Shown: positions 6,384 to 16,110 of the stretch, piece after piece | Position numbering within the stretch: position 1 is the first letter of the stretch | How the letters are laid out: every line of letters starts with the position of its first letter | Assembly (NCBI RefSeq): GCF_900142445.1 | Contig: NZ_FRAV01000039.1 | Coordinates: forward strand, 1 to 46,288 | From: Chryseobacterium polytrichastri | Lineage (GTDB): Bacteria; Bacteroidota; Bacteroidia; Flavobacteriales; Weeksellaceae | Length of the DNA: 46,288 nucleotides | Direction: 5' to 3' | Program-made: the position numbers and the translations under genes | Notes under the pieces: generated by a model | Told to the model about the DNA's origin: nothing | The model's input: only the letters and a program-made list of their open reading frames with translations | The model's database searches: none

Positions 6384-7805
6384 ATGCAGATAATAGATAA
6401 CGGTCCGAAATATTCTTCAGGAACAAAGGCACAAATCAATATGGTTTATGTGACCATGCTTACCTTAGTGGCTACACTAGGCGGTCTACTGTTTGGTTAT
6501 GATACCGCAGTGATCTCTGGAGCAGAAAAATCGATTCAAGAATATTTAATCATTCCATTAGGATTAAGTTCATTGGCTCACGGAGCAACTATTTCAAGTG
6601 CTTTAATTGGCTGCATCATCGGAGGTGCTGTCTCAGGATATTTTTCGACAAAACTGGGAAGAAAAAGATCATTGATGCTGGCGGCATTTTTATTTTTCAT
6701 AAGTGCGTTGGGCGCAGCGTATCCTGAGTTTTTATTCTTTAAGCAAGGTGAACATTCAATGGGAGTTTTACTCGCTTTTAATTTTTACAGAATTATTGGT
6801 GGAATCGGAGTTGGTTTGGCTTCAGCCGTTTGTCCAATGTATATTGGGGAAATTGCTCCTGCTGAAGTGCGAGGAAAATTGGTTTCTCTCAATCAGTTTG
6901 CCATTATTTTTGGAATGCTGGTGGTCTATTTTGTGAATTGGGGAATTGCCGACGGAAAAAGTCTAGAATGGATCAACCAAATCGGATGGCGATATATGTT
7001 TTTATCATTAACCATTCCCGCCGCTCTGTTTGGAATTTTATTATTCTTTGTTCCTGAAACCCCACGTTATTTAACTCTAATGAAAAAGGACGATGAAGCA
7101 TTGAAAATACTATCTAAAATAAACGGTGAAGCTCGTGGAAAAGAAATTTTCACAGAAATAAAAGGTACGATTGCAGAACATAAAAGTGAAATTTTTGCAT
7201 TTGGAAAAACGGTTATTGTTATTGGGATTTTACTTTCTGTTTTCCAACAATTTGTAGGGATTAACGTCGCATTATATTATGCTCCCAGAATTTTTGAAAG
7301 TATGGGCGTTCACAAAGATGCGTCGATGCTTCAAACTGTTGTGATGGGATTAGTAAATGTCGTTTTTACCATTGTCGCTATTTTCACGGTTGATAAATGG
7401 GGAAGAAAACCTCTTCTCATCGTGGGTTCATTAGGAATGGCCATCGGAATGTTTGCCATTGCTATTTTCTCCTATTATCATATTATCAGGATTGCCACTT
7501 TGGTCTTTATTATTATGTATACCGCTTCTTTCATGATGTCTTGGGGACCCATTTGTTGGGTTCTTATTTCAGAGATTTTCCCTAATAAAATACGAGGAAG
7601 CGCCATTGCCATTGCTGTTGCCGCACAATGGGCAGCCAATTATTTAATCTCCTCAACTTATCCGTTTATGATGGAATTCAGTGGTGCTTTTACTTACGGA
7701 TTTTATGGAGTGATGAGTGTCTTATCATTAATTTTTGTTTGGAAAATGGTTCCTGAAACGAAAGGTAAATCCTTAGAAGAAATAGAAAAGATATGGGGAA
7801 AATAA
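6384..7805 (+). CDS. MFS sugar porter (XylE-like sugar:proton symporter)
   Basis: 473 aa from ATG 6384. A reading from TTG 6327 or ATG 6333 would place the operator palindrome inside the gene, and homologues begin near VTMLTLVATLGGLLFGYD. Twelve hydrophobic segments. Sugar-porter signatures are clear: GGLLFGYDTAVISGA, GRKRS in the first cytoplasmic loop, PETPRYL at mid-protein, QQFVGINVALYYAPRIF, WGPICWVLISEIFPNKIRG and the C-terminal PETKGKSLEEIE. It imports a monosaccharide across the inner membrane. The substrate cannot be read from sequence; xylose, arabinose or galactose released from pectin side chains are sensible guesses. The operator links it to the pectin regulon. A hairpin terminator follows at 7831-7855. 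Confidence 0.9.
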   Translation: MQIIDNGPKYSSGTKAQINMVYVTMLTLVATLGGLLFGYDTAVISGAEKSIQEYLIIPLGLSSLAHGATISSALIGCIIGGAVSGYFSTKLGRKRSLMLAAFLFFISALGAAYPEFLFFKQGEHSMGVLLAFNFYRIIGGIGVGLASAVCPMYIGEIAPAEVRGKLVSLNQFAIIFGMLVVYFVNWGIADGKSLEWINQIGWRYMFLSLTIPAALFGILLFFVPETPRYLTLMKKDDEALKILSKINGEARGKEIFTEIKGTIAEHKSEIFAFGKTVIVIGILLSVFQQFVGINVALYYAPRIFESMGVHKDASMLQTVVMGLVNVVFTIVAIFTVDKWGRKPLLIVGSLGMAIGMFAIAIFSYYHIIRIATLVFIIMYTASFMMSWGPICWVLISEIFPNKIRGSAIAIAVAAQWAANYLISSTYPFMMEFSGAFTYGFYGVMSVLSLIFVWKMVPETKGKSLEEIEKIWGK

Positions 7806-7830
7806 AAATTTCATACAGTTAGTTAATTGA

Positions 7831-7855
7831 GGGCATCGATTTCGGTGTCCTTTTT
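7831..7855 (+). terminator. Intrinsic terminator after the sugar porter
   Basis: GGGCATCG pairs with CGGTGTCC (two wobble pairs) around a 4-nt loop and is followed by five T residues, 26 nt after the stop codon. Confidence 0.7.
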
Positions 7856-8143
7856 GGTTAAATGAAATATACTTCCACTCATTTAAATTCATCTTTAAAC
7901 ATCAATTTACACCATAAATAAGTCTGATTTTAAGTGAATATCAACTTTTATTTAAAGTGAAATTCAACCTTAAAACAAAGAGAACGAAATGGTTAAACAG
8001 ATTTCATTCATCATTTAAATGTAATCCTGCATAAACTGATATAAAATACACATTATTTCCTTTTTAGTAGTCATATTTTGATTAAATTTACGTCAATAAC
8101 GTATATCCATTTGATATACAAAAACAAGCTAGAAAAAACATTT

Positions 8144-9172
8144 ATGAATAAGAAAGGGGCCACGATATATGATATTTCAAAGAAAATTAATGTAAGTGTG
8201 GCTACTGTTTCCAGAGCACTTAATGATCATCCGAGAATCAGCCAGGCAACAAAAGATTTGGTAAAGAAAACTGCTAAAGAAATGAACTATAAGCAGAATA
8301 ATCTTGCGAAAGCTCTTAAAAGCGGTGAAACAAAAAACGTAGGAATTATTGTTCCTTTTGTAAATACCAACTTCTTCTCCTCCGTTATCCGTGGAATTGA
8401 AGAAGAACTTTCTCCGCACGGCTATCACGTTATTATCTGCCAGAGTCATGAAGATGTTATGATTGAAAAAAGACATCTTAATACGTTGTTAAATGCTCAG
8501 GTAGATGGAATTTTCATGTCGGTTTCAAAAACAACTATTGATACCGAACATATCCAAAGTATTTTAGATACCACCAATACTCCGATTATTTTTTTCGATA
8601 GAAAGAAAGATATTCCGGGAATTAGTACCGTAGTAATTGATGATTACAAAGGAGGATATATTGCAACCGAGCATCTTATTCAAGAAGGATACAAAAACAT
8701 TTGCCATTTTGCAGGAGATCTTAATCTTGAAATTTATCAAAATCGTCTTAACGGTTATAAACAAGCATTAATCGATTATAACTTTCAAGTAAAAGAGGAT
8801 AATATTATTGTAACGGGAAGTTCAATTGATGAAGGAATTGAAGCCGTTAAAAAACTTTGGGATAAAAAATCGATCCCTGATGCTATTTTTTCATCAAGTG
8901 ACTTTGCAGCGTTGGGCGCTTGCCAGGAATTAAAAAAACGTAAAATAAAAATACCTCAGGAAGTAGCTGTTATCGGTTTCTCTAACGAACCGTTTACTCA
9001 ATTTATGGAACTCCCAATGAGTTCTGTAGATCAAACTCCTGTTATCATGGGAAAAATGGCCGGACAGGTATTTATTGAAAGTATCAAAGAGAATGGTTCC
9101 GGGGTTTCTATTGAGAAAAAAGTAGTGCTGGCACCGCAGCTTTATATTAGGAAGTCTTCGAAAAGGAAATAA
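8144..9172 (+). CDS. LacI-family transcriptional regulator, probable pectin/uronate regulator
   Basis: 342 aa from ATG 8144; the in-frame TTG at 8078 adds an unlikely leader. The N-terminal helix-turn-helix is textbook LacI: ATIYDISKKINVSVATVSRA, followed by the hinge helix LAKALKSG, which inserts a Leu at a central CpG. Residues from about 60 onward form a periplasmic-binding-protein-like effector domain beginning NVGIIVPFVNTNFFSSVIRG and containing DGIFMSVSK, FDRKKDIPGISTVVIDD and DAIFSSSDFAALGA. The protein is full length. Operators of the expected type (central CG, TGCAA/TTGCA arms) occur at five places in the window, so it is the best candidate to control the locus. The effector is probably a uronate intermediate such as KDG or galacturonate, which is inference. 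No copy of the operator is seen at its own promoter. Confidence 0.92.
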   Translation: MNKKGATIYDISKKINVSVATVSRALNDHPRISQATKDLVKKTAKEMNYKQNNLAKALKSGETKNVGIIVPFVNTNFFSSVIRGIEEELSPHGYHVIICQSHEDVMIEKRHLNTLLNAQVDGIFMSVSKTTIDTEHIQSILDTTNTPIIFFDRKKDIPGISTVVIDDYKGGYIATEHLIQEGYKNICHFAGDLNLEIYQNRLNGYKQALIDYNFQVKEDNIIVTGSSIDEGIEAVKKLWDKKSIPDAIFSSSDFAALGACQELKKRKIKIPQEVAVIGFSNEPFTQFMELPMSSVDQTPVIMGKMAGQVFIESIKENGSGVSIEKKVVLAPQLYIRKSSKRK

Positions 9173-9173
9173 A

Positions 9174-9365
9174 TTTCTTTTGTCTTGAAACAAAAGAAAC
9201 AAAAATTCAAGACTTGAAATCTGAATGCTAAAAATTATTTCTGTTCTCTAAAAATTCTAAAACTTGTGCGAATTCAATGTTTATCTTTTGATTTAACATC
9301 TGTCTCGCACTTCAAACAGTAGAATTTTCTTAACGTTCTCAGAATTAATTTTCTTAACGCTTCAG
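9174..9365 (+). repeat. Dispersed ~190-bp repeat, copy 1 (fills the gap after lacI)
   Basis: Begins at TTTCTTTTGTCTTGAAACAA immediately after the lacI stop and runs to about 9365. The reverse complement of 38577-38776 matches it along its whole length, roughly three quarters identical by eye, including shared blocks such as AAAAATTATTTCTGTTCTCT. The rest of the gap to 9477 shows no gene. Confidence 0.75.
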
Positions 9366-9477
9366 CTTCCGATGTCGTTATTAACAATTCACCGTGTAGT
9401 TTGTAATTCTGAAAGAATCTAAGCCAAGTTTTTATTACATATGTTTTGGCTAAATGAATTTTTAGCCCTTATTAAAT

Positions 9478-10212
9478 CTATTTATTAAGAATTTTCACTT
9501 CTCTAAATATTCCTCTTTCTGATATTTCGCTATTAATAATCTTATTTTTTGGAGTCAGAAAAATGTGTCTAATCTGTTCAATTGATTTTGTTTTTGAATT
9601 GATCACTACATCATCAGCAATGATCTTTTTAATCTCTTTTTTTTCATTAAGTTGGATATAAATTTCTCCTTTTTTTATTTTCAATTCATCAAGATGTATT
9701 CCATTCATACTTTCCACATCATCCAAATTATAAAAAAATAAACTGTCAGTAGTTTCTTTAAATTTTTCAAAAGCATATCTTTCTAAACCTTTATCATGCT
9801 CTGAATAACCTTTGTATTGATAAATACGACTTGTTAATTCTATATCTTCGATTTTTGATTTTTTCAAATCCATAGGTTTGAAAATTGGAACACTATTGTA
9901 ATATGGATCTCCACAAGTTCCATAACAATCATGTGTTATTCCATCAATATTCGATTTAGTTGGAATATCAGATAATTGATAGATTGGAAGAATGTTTTCT
10001 ACATCTACCTGAAAAGTTTCTAAAGAATCTAAAATAATAAATCCACGTGGATTTGAATCAAGACCTCCCCAAGCACTGAAATTATAAATAACTTTTGACG
10101 AGCCTTCAATTTTTTGCATATATAATTCATCAATTCGCCATTCCGTTTTTATGAAATTGCAACCATAAAATATTGTAAAAACTGGAATGATGTATAATAG
10201 CTTGATTTTCAT
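9478..10212 (-). CDS. Lipoprotein of unknown function
   Basis: 244 aa from ATG 10212; the ATG at 10248 would put 12 polar residues before the signal peptide. MKIKLLYIIPVFTIFYGC is a lipoprotein signal ending in Cys18, so the protein is probably anchored in a membrane facing the periplasm or surface. The rest is soluble and mixed alpha/beta, with a Cys pair in HDCYGTCGDP. I do not recognise a family. It lies between lacI (opposite strand) and uxaA, transcribed in the same direction as the uronate genes but beyond their terminator, so it is probably not part of that operon. Confidence 0.7.
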   Translation of the reverse strand: MKIKLLYIIPVFTIFYGCNFIKTEWRIDELYMQKIEGSSKVIYNFSAWGGLDSNPRGFIILDSLETFQVDVENILPIYQLSDIPTKSNIDGITHDCYGTCGDPYYNSVPIFKPMDLKKSKIEDIELTSRIYQYKGYSEHDKGLERYAFEKFKETTDSLFFYNLDDVESMNGIHLDELKIKKGEIYIQLNEKKEIKKIIADDVVINSKTKSIEQIRHIFLTPKNKIINSEISERGIFREVKILNK

Positions 10213-10277
10213 TATTAAAGAAGATTCTAATTTTTTTAAAAATAGCATTCAAATATACACGGTTTTCTAACCAAAAG

Positions 10278-10310
10278 AAAATGCCTCCCACAAACGTAAG
10301 GAGCATTTTT
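10278..10310 (-). terminator. Terminator of the uronate gene cluster
   Basis: On the minus strand AAAAATGCTCC pairs with GGAGGCATTTT (one bulge) around an 11-nt loop and is followed by a T-rich run. It lies 25 nt after the uxaA stop codon. Confidence 0.65.
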
Positions 10311-10334
10311 AATCCTAATAATTATAAACTATAT

Positions 10335-11951
10335 CTATAAAGAAACTCCCCTTCTCCAAGGGATAAAATCGTTCTGATTTAAAATAGCTGCTTTGGTTTT
10401 TACCTCTCCGCTAGCTACTTTAATGATAAACTCTAGCAGTTCTTCTGCTTTTTCGTCAATTGTCTTTTCACCAGTAATTACATCTCCTGTATTGAAATCG
10501 ATGATGTCTGGCATTCTCTCTGACAAAGAAGTATTAGAAGATATTTTTACTACGGGAACAACAGGATTTCCTGTCGGTGTCCCCAAACCTGTCGTAAATA
10601 GAACTACGTTTGAACCTGAGCCCACTAAAGCCGTTGTACATTCCACGTCATTTCCTGGAGTACACAGTAAATTTAGGCCCGGTTCTTTGATATATTCTGT
10701 AAAATCCAGTACATCATTTATCGGCGACGAACCGCCTTTTTTAGCCGCTCCTGCAGATTTCATGGCATCGGTTATTAATCCATCTTTAATATTCCCCGGC
10801 GACGGATTCATATCAAAACCAGATCCTGCAGCAACGACTGAATCTTCAAAGTCTTTCATTAATTGTAAGAATCTTTCGGCATCGTTTTCATTCACACAAC
10901 GGTTTACCAGCTCCTGCTCTACTCCACATAATTCAGGGAATTCAGAAAGAATAGTTGAACCTCCGATTCCTGCCATTAAATCTGATAATTGTCCCAATAC
11001 CGGATTGGCAGAAATACCAGAAAATCCGTCTGAGCCTCCACATTCCAACCCTAAAACTAACTTAGAAATTGGTGCCGCCTTTCTTTCGATTTCATTCGCT
11101 TGCTTGATGGATTCATAAGAATCTTTAATGATTCCATTCAGCATTTCATCCACCGTTCCAGACTTTTGCTGTTCGTAAACGATGATTGATTTTTTATTGT
11201 TTGGACTGATCTTTTCTAAAGCATCTGTAAAAATCTGAACCTGTAAATTCTGACAACCCAAGCTCAACACTGTTGCTCCGGCTACATTCGGATTATTAAC
11301 ATATCCAGCCAATAACCTTCCCAATGCTTCCGCATCCTGACGAATTCCGCCACAACCGCCTTGGTGCGTGATAAATTTTACGTCAATATTTTTAAAAACC
11401 CGAGAATCATGATCTTCTTCAACAAAACTTTCTGTTTCAGAATTATTGATTAATGATCTTAATAATAATTGATGTTTGGTTGCTTTTTCGAACAACAATT
11501 CCTTTTCAAAGACATCTTTTAAAATCTCCACATTTCTGTTTTCACAAAAAACCAATGGAAAAAACAACCAAACGTTTTCTGTTCCAACCTGTCCGTCTTC
11601 ACGGTAGTAGCCCATGAAGGTTTTATCTTTCCATTTGTCAACGTTTGGGGCAGCCCATGAAGTCGTTTCAGTTTTGCCCTCTACTTTTGCACTTTGATGC
11701 TTAACGTTTTCAGTGGTGATCACCTCTCCTTTTTGGATGACTTGATTCGCTTTTCCCACCAAAACTCCGTACATGATGATAGAATCACCAGTGGAAAGAT
11801 CTTCGGTTACAAATTTATGTTTCGCCTTCGTATCCTTTATAAGATCATAACTAAGATCACCTAAAGTAACAGTTTCCCCTTGCTTCAGATCTACCAATGC
11901 CACTGCTACATTATCTTTGGGATTTACTTTCAGTACTTTCTTTTGCATCAT
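10335..11951 (-). CDS. uxaA: Altronate dehydratase
   Basis: Cytoplasmic, converts D-altronate to 2-keto-3-deoxygluconate (KDG), the third step of galacturonate breakdown. 538 aa, somewhat longer than E. coli UxaA (495). Residues 1-90 are the SAF domain (VALVDLKQGETVTLG ... GEVITTENV). The large UxaA/GarD domain follows with YREDGQVGTENVWLFFP, THQGGCGG, LSLGCQNLQ, LGLECGGSDGFSGISANP, STILSEFPEL and GNDVECTTALVGSG. The Cys/His-rich motifs are those thought to bind iron. It is the last gene of the minus-strand uronate cluster, 3 nt after uxaB, with a terminator just downstream. Confidence 0.95.
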   Translation of the reverse strand: MMQKKVLKVNPKDNVAVALVDLKQGETVTLGDLSYDLIKDTKAKHKFVTEDLSTGDSIIMYGVLVGKANQVIQKGEVITTENVKHQSAKVEGKTETTSWAAPNVDKWKDKTFMGYYREDGQVGTENVWLFFPLVFCENRNVEILKDVFEKELLFEKATKHQLLLRSLINNSETESFVEEDHDSRVFKNIDVKFITHQGGCGGIRQDAEALGRLLAGYVNNPNVAGATVLSLGCQNLQVQIFTDALEKISPNNKKSIIVYEQQKSGTVDEMLNGIIKDSYESIKQANEIERKAAPISKLVLGLECGGSDGFSGISANPVLGQLSDLMAGIGGSTILSEFPELCGVEQELVNRCVNENDAERFLQLMKDFEDSVVAAGSGFDMNPSPGNIKDGLITDAMKSAGAAKKGGSSPINDVLDFTEYIKEPGLNLLCTPGNDVECTTALVGSGSNVVLFTTGLGTPTGNPVVPVVKISSNTSLSERMPDIIDFNTGDVITGEKTIDEKAEELLEFIIKVASGEVKTKAAILNQNDFIPWRRGVSL

Positions 11952-11954
11952 TTT

Positions 11955-13418
11955 TTAAGAATAAAATTGGATAAAGTTATGATAAGCCGTTTCCATATCG
12001 TGATGATCAATTTCCCACAATGCTTTTGCCACTGCAGATCTTAAACCATAGATTTCAGTAAGATCAGTATCCCAGAAAGTCGTTTCGCTTAACGCCAATT
12101 CTGCTACTTTCTTGTAATCTTCATTTTTCCAAATCTCTTTGAATCTGTTGATGACTGATTCTTCGTCATTCAATGGTAATGTTTTCTCCCCAAAACTTCC
12201 CTGATAGAATCTGATTAAGCTTGCCAAAGAGAAGGTTAAATTCAACGGTAATTTTTTGTCGATTTCAACATACCCCAACAAACTCGGAAGAATTCTCACT
12301 TTAAATTTAGAAACAAAATACAACGCGATGCTTGCCTGATAATGCTTAATAAAAGGATTTCTAAACCTATCGAAAACTTCTTCAGCAAAATCTTTCAATT
12401 CATTTTCATCTAATCCTAATGTAGGATTTACTTCATTAAAAATCGTTTCATTTAAAAATTTACCTAAAAATTGATCATCAACAGATTCTTTTACCGTTTC
12501 TTTCCCTGATAAAATTGCGGGAGCCAACATTAATGTATGACCACCATTTAAAATTCTCACTTTTCTTAAACGATATGGCTGGATATCATCAACCACCAAA
12601 ATCTGTTCGTTGATTTGACCAAAAGGAATTCTCTCTTTTAAATTGGCCACATCCTGAATGACAAAAAGCAAGAACGTTTCGGAAACCACCATCATCTGAT
12701 CTTCGTAATCCAATAGCTCTTCATACGATTCTACATCATCTTTTGGATACCCCGGAACAATCCTGTCAACCAATGTATTGTGGAAACAATTACATTGTTC
12801 AATCCATTGCGCAAAACCATCTTCTAAATTCCAAAGTTGTGCATATTGTAAGATGATTTTCTTTAAAGCAAAAGCATTGTCTTCAATCAATTCACAAGGA
12901 ATAATTCTTAATCCTTTGTCTTTTGCTCCGTTGAAATGTTGGAATCTTTCGTGTAATAAAACCGTTAGTTTCGCAGGGAAATTTTTGTGAGGACCTGTGT
13001 AATCATTCTCAGATTGATCATAAGCAATTCCTGTTTCTGTAGTGTTGGAGAAGATAAATTCTAATTCCTCTTCTTTTGCCAATGCTAAGAATTCATCGTA
13101 ATTTGTATAAGGATTAATCGATTTTTGAATCGCCGAGATCACCTGTTTTGTATCAATGATCTCTCCTTTTTTAATTCCTCTTGAAAAAAGCGTGTATAAA
13201 TTATCCTGCTCTTCCAATTTGTGAACCGAACCGCCTGCTGTAGGCTGAACGTTTACAATTCCTGCATTAAATCCTGCTTCTTTATTTAATTTATCAATCA
13301 CATAATCTGTGAATCCTCTCATGAAATTTCCCCCTCCAAACTGTACAATTTTTATGGGAAGCTTTTCCTGAGAACCGTTTAATTCACGATTTAATTTTTG
13401 TTTAATCTGATTTTCCAT
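11955..13418 (-). CDS. uxaB: Tagaturonate reductase (altronate oxidoreductase)
   Basis: Reduces D-tagaturonate to D-altronate with NADH, second step of the galacturonate route. 487 aa from ATG 13418, matching E. coli UxaB (483). A TTG start further up would extend into the 'gcaaagg' repeat and is rejected. It is a mannitol-dehydrogenase-family protein: IKIVQFGGGNFMRGFTDYVI is the N-terminal Rossmann nucleotide site, FSNTTETGIAY follows, VDRIVPGYP is characteristic, and RLRKVRILNGGHTLMLAPA carries the catalytic Lys/Asn/His region. Position between uxaA and the transporter gene fits. The 170-nt gap upstream holds a dispersed repeat, so it may be transcribed with the transporter or from a local promoter. 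Confidence 0.95.
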   Translation of the reverse strand: MENQIKQKLNRELNGSQEKLPIKIVQFGGGNFMRGFTDYVIDKLNKEAGFNAGIVNVQPTAGGSVHKLEEQDNLYTLFSRGIKKGEIIDTKQVISAIQKSINPYTNYDEFLALAKEEELEFIFSNTTETGIAYDQSENDYTGPHKNFPAKLTVLLHERFQHFNGAKDKGLRIIPCELIEDNAFALKKIILQYAQLWNLEDGFAQWIEQCNCFHNTLVDRIVPGYPKDDVESYEELLDYEDQMMVVSETFLLFVIQDVANLKERIPFGQINEQILVVDDIQPYRLRKVRILNGGHTLMLAPAILSGKETVKESVDDQFLGKFLNETIFNEVNPTLGLDENELKDFAEEVFDRFRNPFIKHYQASIALYFVSKFKVRILPSLLGYVEIDKKLPLNLTFSLASLIRFYQGSFGEKTLPLNDEESVINRFKEIWKNEDYKKVAELALSETTFWDTDLTEIYGLRSAVAKALWEIDHHDMETAYHNFIQFYS

Positions 13419-13587
13419 CTTTTTTAACTCGATGATTTTGTTTGTTTTTAACGCAAAGGGGCGCAAATATTTTTTGACTACTAACTGTTTTTAAGTTCGC
13501 AAAGGCGTTTCACTCAGCTAAGACCGGTATAAAATCTTTGAATCTATTTTTTGTTTAATCAAACCCTGAAGGTTTAGATAGATATAA

Positions 13588-15117
13588 TTATTTACTTATC
13601 ACTTTATATTTTGGAACCAATGCTTTCATGACACTCCATGCAATTAGATACGCCACCGCACAGGCTGAAAAAATAATCATGTATCCTTTATCAATTCCGT
13701 CTGAAATCACGGCTCCTGATTTTTCCAATTGTTCAAAAAATCCTTCCGGCAAACGTTCATTGATATATTGTGGATATTTTTCCAATAAAGGCGTTCCGCC
13801 CACTGTTGTCCATGCTTTATGAGCATGATCGAATAATACTCCCGAAGATTTATTAATGATAAAAGAACCAATTCCGCCCGCCATTCCACCAATTCCTGTG
13901 ATGGTTGCAATGGCTTTTTTAGGAAACATATCGCCAACAGTCGAGAAAATATTCGCCGACCAAGCCTGATGCGCTGCTCCTGCAATTCCGATGATGATAA
14001 CCGGAAGCCAATACGTAATTGAGCCTAAAGGTTGTGCAAATAATGCTAACAAAGGGAAAAATGCAAAAATCAACATGGCTTTCATTCTTCCTGTATAAGC
14101 GTTCATTCCTTTTTTTTCCACAAAATATTTTGGAAGCCATCCGCCAATGATCGATAATAAAGTGATCATGTAAAGAACGAATAATGGCAATGCACTTTGC
14201 GTAGAATCCATTTTATAGACTGAGCTTAAATAAGCCGGCGTCCAGAATAAAAAGAACCACCAAATCCCGTCTGTCATAAATTTTCCGAAAGCAAAAGCCC
14301 AAGTTTGTCTGTAGCTAAAACATTCTTTGAAAGTGAATTTTTTCTCAGGAATGCTAGAATCTGTATTAGGAATATCATCCTGATCTTGTTGAATATAGGT
14401 TAATTCATGTTCATTGACTTTATGATGCTCATGAGGTTTTTTGTAATAAAATACCCAAAGTCCCATCCAAACAAATCCTAATGCTCCGATGATAATAAAT
14501 GCCCATTCCCATCCCATTGATTTTGCAATAAAAGGAATCGTAAGCGGTGCCGCCAAAGCGCCCACCGTTGCTCCTGCATTAAAAATACTGGTAGCCAGCG
14601 CTCTGTCTTTTTTAGGGAAATACTCTGCTGTTGTTTTAATTGCGGCCGGAAAATTCCCTGCTTCCCCTACTGCCAATACAAAACGGGCGAAAATGAACAA
14701 TGTTACACTCGTACTGATAACCATTGAAACATTATCAACTTTACCAATCAACGCCTTAGATTCATGGAAACCAACCATCCAGTTTCCGGTAAGAACTCCT
14801 GCTGTAGCAATTCCACAAAAAGCATGTAAAACCGCTCCTACAGACCAAATTGCGATTGCCCAAAGGAACCCTTTTTTCGTATCCATCCAATCCACAAATT
14901 TCCCTGCGAAAAGCATACTTATCGCATAGAAAATAGAAAATAATGCGGTGATATTTCCGTAATCATTATTATTCCAGTGAAATTCCGGTGCAATGAAATC
15001 TTTCCACGTAAGGGACAAAACCTGCCGATCCATATAATTGATGGTCGTGGCAATGAACAGCAAGAAGCATATCGTCCATCTAAATTTACTCGGTTTCGAG
15101 GATATTTCTTTTTTCAT
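13588..15117 (-). CDS. exuT: Hexuronate transporter, ExuT-like MFS (anion:cation symporter family)
   Basis: 509 aa with 12 hydrophobic segments and the family opening FLLFIATTINYMDRQVLSLT. Other hallmarks are RFVLAVGEAGNFPAAIKTTA, the A/D-loop motif EYFPKKDRALATSIFNAG and WWFFLFWTPAYL. In E. coli ExuT carries galacturonate and glucuronate into the cytoplasm, which fits neighbours that degrade exactly these acids. Compared with E. coli ExuT (about 430-470 aa) it has extra residues in an external loop near 410-450 (HKAWTTVGGTPLLEKYP). Substrate assignment rests on family and context. Confidence 0.88.
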   Translation of the reverse strand: MKKEISSKPSKFRWTICFLLFIATTINYMDRQVLSLTWKDFIAPEFHWNNNDYGNITALFSIFYAISMLFAGKFVDWMDTKKGFLWAIAIWSVGAVLHAFCGIATAGVLTGNWMVGFHESKALIGKVDNVSMVISTSVTLFIFARFVLAVGEAGNFPAAIKTTAEYFPKKDRALATSIFNAGATVGALAAPLTIPFIAKSMGWEWAFIIIGALGFVWMGLWVFYYKKPHEHHKVNEHELTYIQQDQDDIPNTDSSIPEKKFTFKECFSYRQTWAFAFGKFMTDGIWWFFLFWTPAYLSSVYKMDSTQSALPLFVLYMITLLSIIGGWLPKYFVEKKGMNAYTGRMKAMLIFAFFPLLALFAQPLGSITYWLPVIIIGIAGAAHQAWSANIFSTVGDMFPKKAIATITGIGGMAGGIGSFIINKSSGVLFDHAHKAWTTVGGTPLLEKYPQYINERLPEGFFEQLEKSGAVISDGIDKGYMIIFSACAVAYLIAWSVMKALVPKYKVISK

Positions 15118-15439
15118 ATCAATCTTTAAGCGTATTGATTTTTTCTTGATTTTGAAAATAATTTGGGGTGTAAATCCCCTATTCTAAGCTATTTTAGCAA
15201 AGAAAAATATATTATTAAGAATTGTTTTTAATTAATTTCTAGTTGTTTTTTAACGCAAAGGTTTATTCTCTTTATTCTTATTTTTGAGTGAGCAAAGGTG
15301 AAATCAATCAATTGATTTTTATGAAGCGGACGTATTAAAATCAGTGTAATCAGTGACTTTTTCCGCTACTCTTTGCCTTCTTAAAATAATGAATAGCTAT
15401 TAAAACTTTGCATTTACATTTATCTTTAGTTAAAAACAA
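15118..15439. other. Gap between the aldolase and transporter genes: repeat fragment, no gene
   Basis: 322 nt. Contains a small GGGG...CCCC hairpin near 15171-15180 and a partial 'taacgcaaagg...gagcaaagg' repeat at about 15243-15300, related to those at 13448-13515 and 37370-37545. No clear promoter seen. Confidence 0.5.
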
Positions 15440-16108
15440 TTACCTTAATTCTTTAATAATCTGAATTGAGTTTGCGACCGTTTCTGTAATTTTTTCGTAA
15501 TCATACTCCCCATTTTCATTTTTCACAAATAACTGGGAACCTAAGCCTACGCAGTATGCTCCTGCAGAAATCCATTGTGAAATATTTTCTTTGGTGGGTA
15601 ATACTCCGCCTGTAGGCATTATGTTTGACCATGGCATCGGGCCTTTTACCGCTTTAATGAATTCCGGTCCGCCAACTTGTGTAGCAGGGAAGATCTTGAC
15701 AATTTCAGCGCCTAATTCTTCTGCGTAAGAAATTTCAGAAACCGATCCGCAGCCCGGCATCCATGAGATTTTTCTTCTGTTACAAACTTTTGCTACATCA
15801 GGATTTAATGAAGGGGCAACAATGAAATTGGTTCCGTTTTGAATATATAAAGACGCTGTTCCGGCATCAACTACAGAACCTATTCCCAAGATCATTTCAG
15901 GAAGTTCTTTCGCTGAATATTTTACCAATTCCACGAAAACTTCGTGCGCAAAATCTCCTCTGTTAGTAAATTCAAAAACACGGGCACCGCCGTCGTAGCA
16001 AGCTTTTAAAATTCTCTTGCCAATCTCTGCATCGGCGTGATAAAATACAGGAACAATACCCGTTTCTTTCACTTTTAATGCAACTTCTATACGCGTAAAT
16101 CTTGCCAT
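15440..16108 (-). CDS. eda: 2-keto-3-deoxy-6-phosphogluconate aldolase
   Basis: Splits KDPG into pyruvate and glyceraldehyde-3-phosphate, the last step of both branches of the pathway. 222 aa, typical for a bacterial class I aldolase. Motifs: VFEFTNRGDF (Glu and Arg of the active site), GIGSVVDAGTASLYIQNG, FIVAPSLNPDVA, and EIVKIFPATQVGG with the Schiff-base Lys (family KFFPA, here KIFPA). PTGGVLPTKENI binds phosphate. It overlaps neither neighbour but follows kdgK by 2 nt, so kinase and aldolase are co-translated. It could also act on 2-keto-4-hydroxyglutarate as E. coli Eda does. Confidence 0.95.
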   Translation of the reverse strand: MARFTRIEVALKVKETGIVPVFYHADAEIGKRILKACYDGGARVFEFTNRGDFAHEVFVELVKYSAKELPEMILGIGSVVDAGTASLYIQNGTNFIVAPSLNPDVAKVCNRRKISWMPGCGSVSEISYAEELGAEIVKIFPATQVGGPEFIKAVKGPMPWSNIMPTGGVLPTKENISQWISAGAYCVGLGSQLFVKNENGEYDYEKITETVANSIQIIKELR

Positions 16109-16110
16109 AA

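Noticed and set aside
8078..8143. TTG-initiated extension of the LacI-family gene
   Set aside because: The helix-turn-helix starts right after the ATG at 8144, as in all LacI proteins.
9174..9477. Possible attachment site or insertion-sequence remnant after lacI
   Set aside because: No transposase or integrase remnant is visible; the sequence is a dispersed non-coding repeat with an inverted relative at 38577.
10393..11118. 241-aa open frame antisense to uxaA
   Set aside because: Pro/Ser/Thr-rich shadow of a clear, fully conserved enzyme gene on the other strand.
14489..14929. 146-aa open frame antisense to the hexuronate transporter
   Set aside because: Composition mirrors membrane-segment codons of the real gene; no independent start context or family signal.
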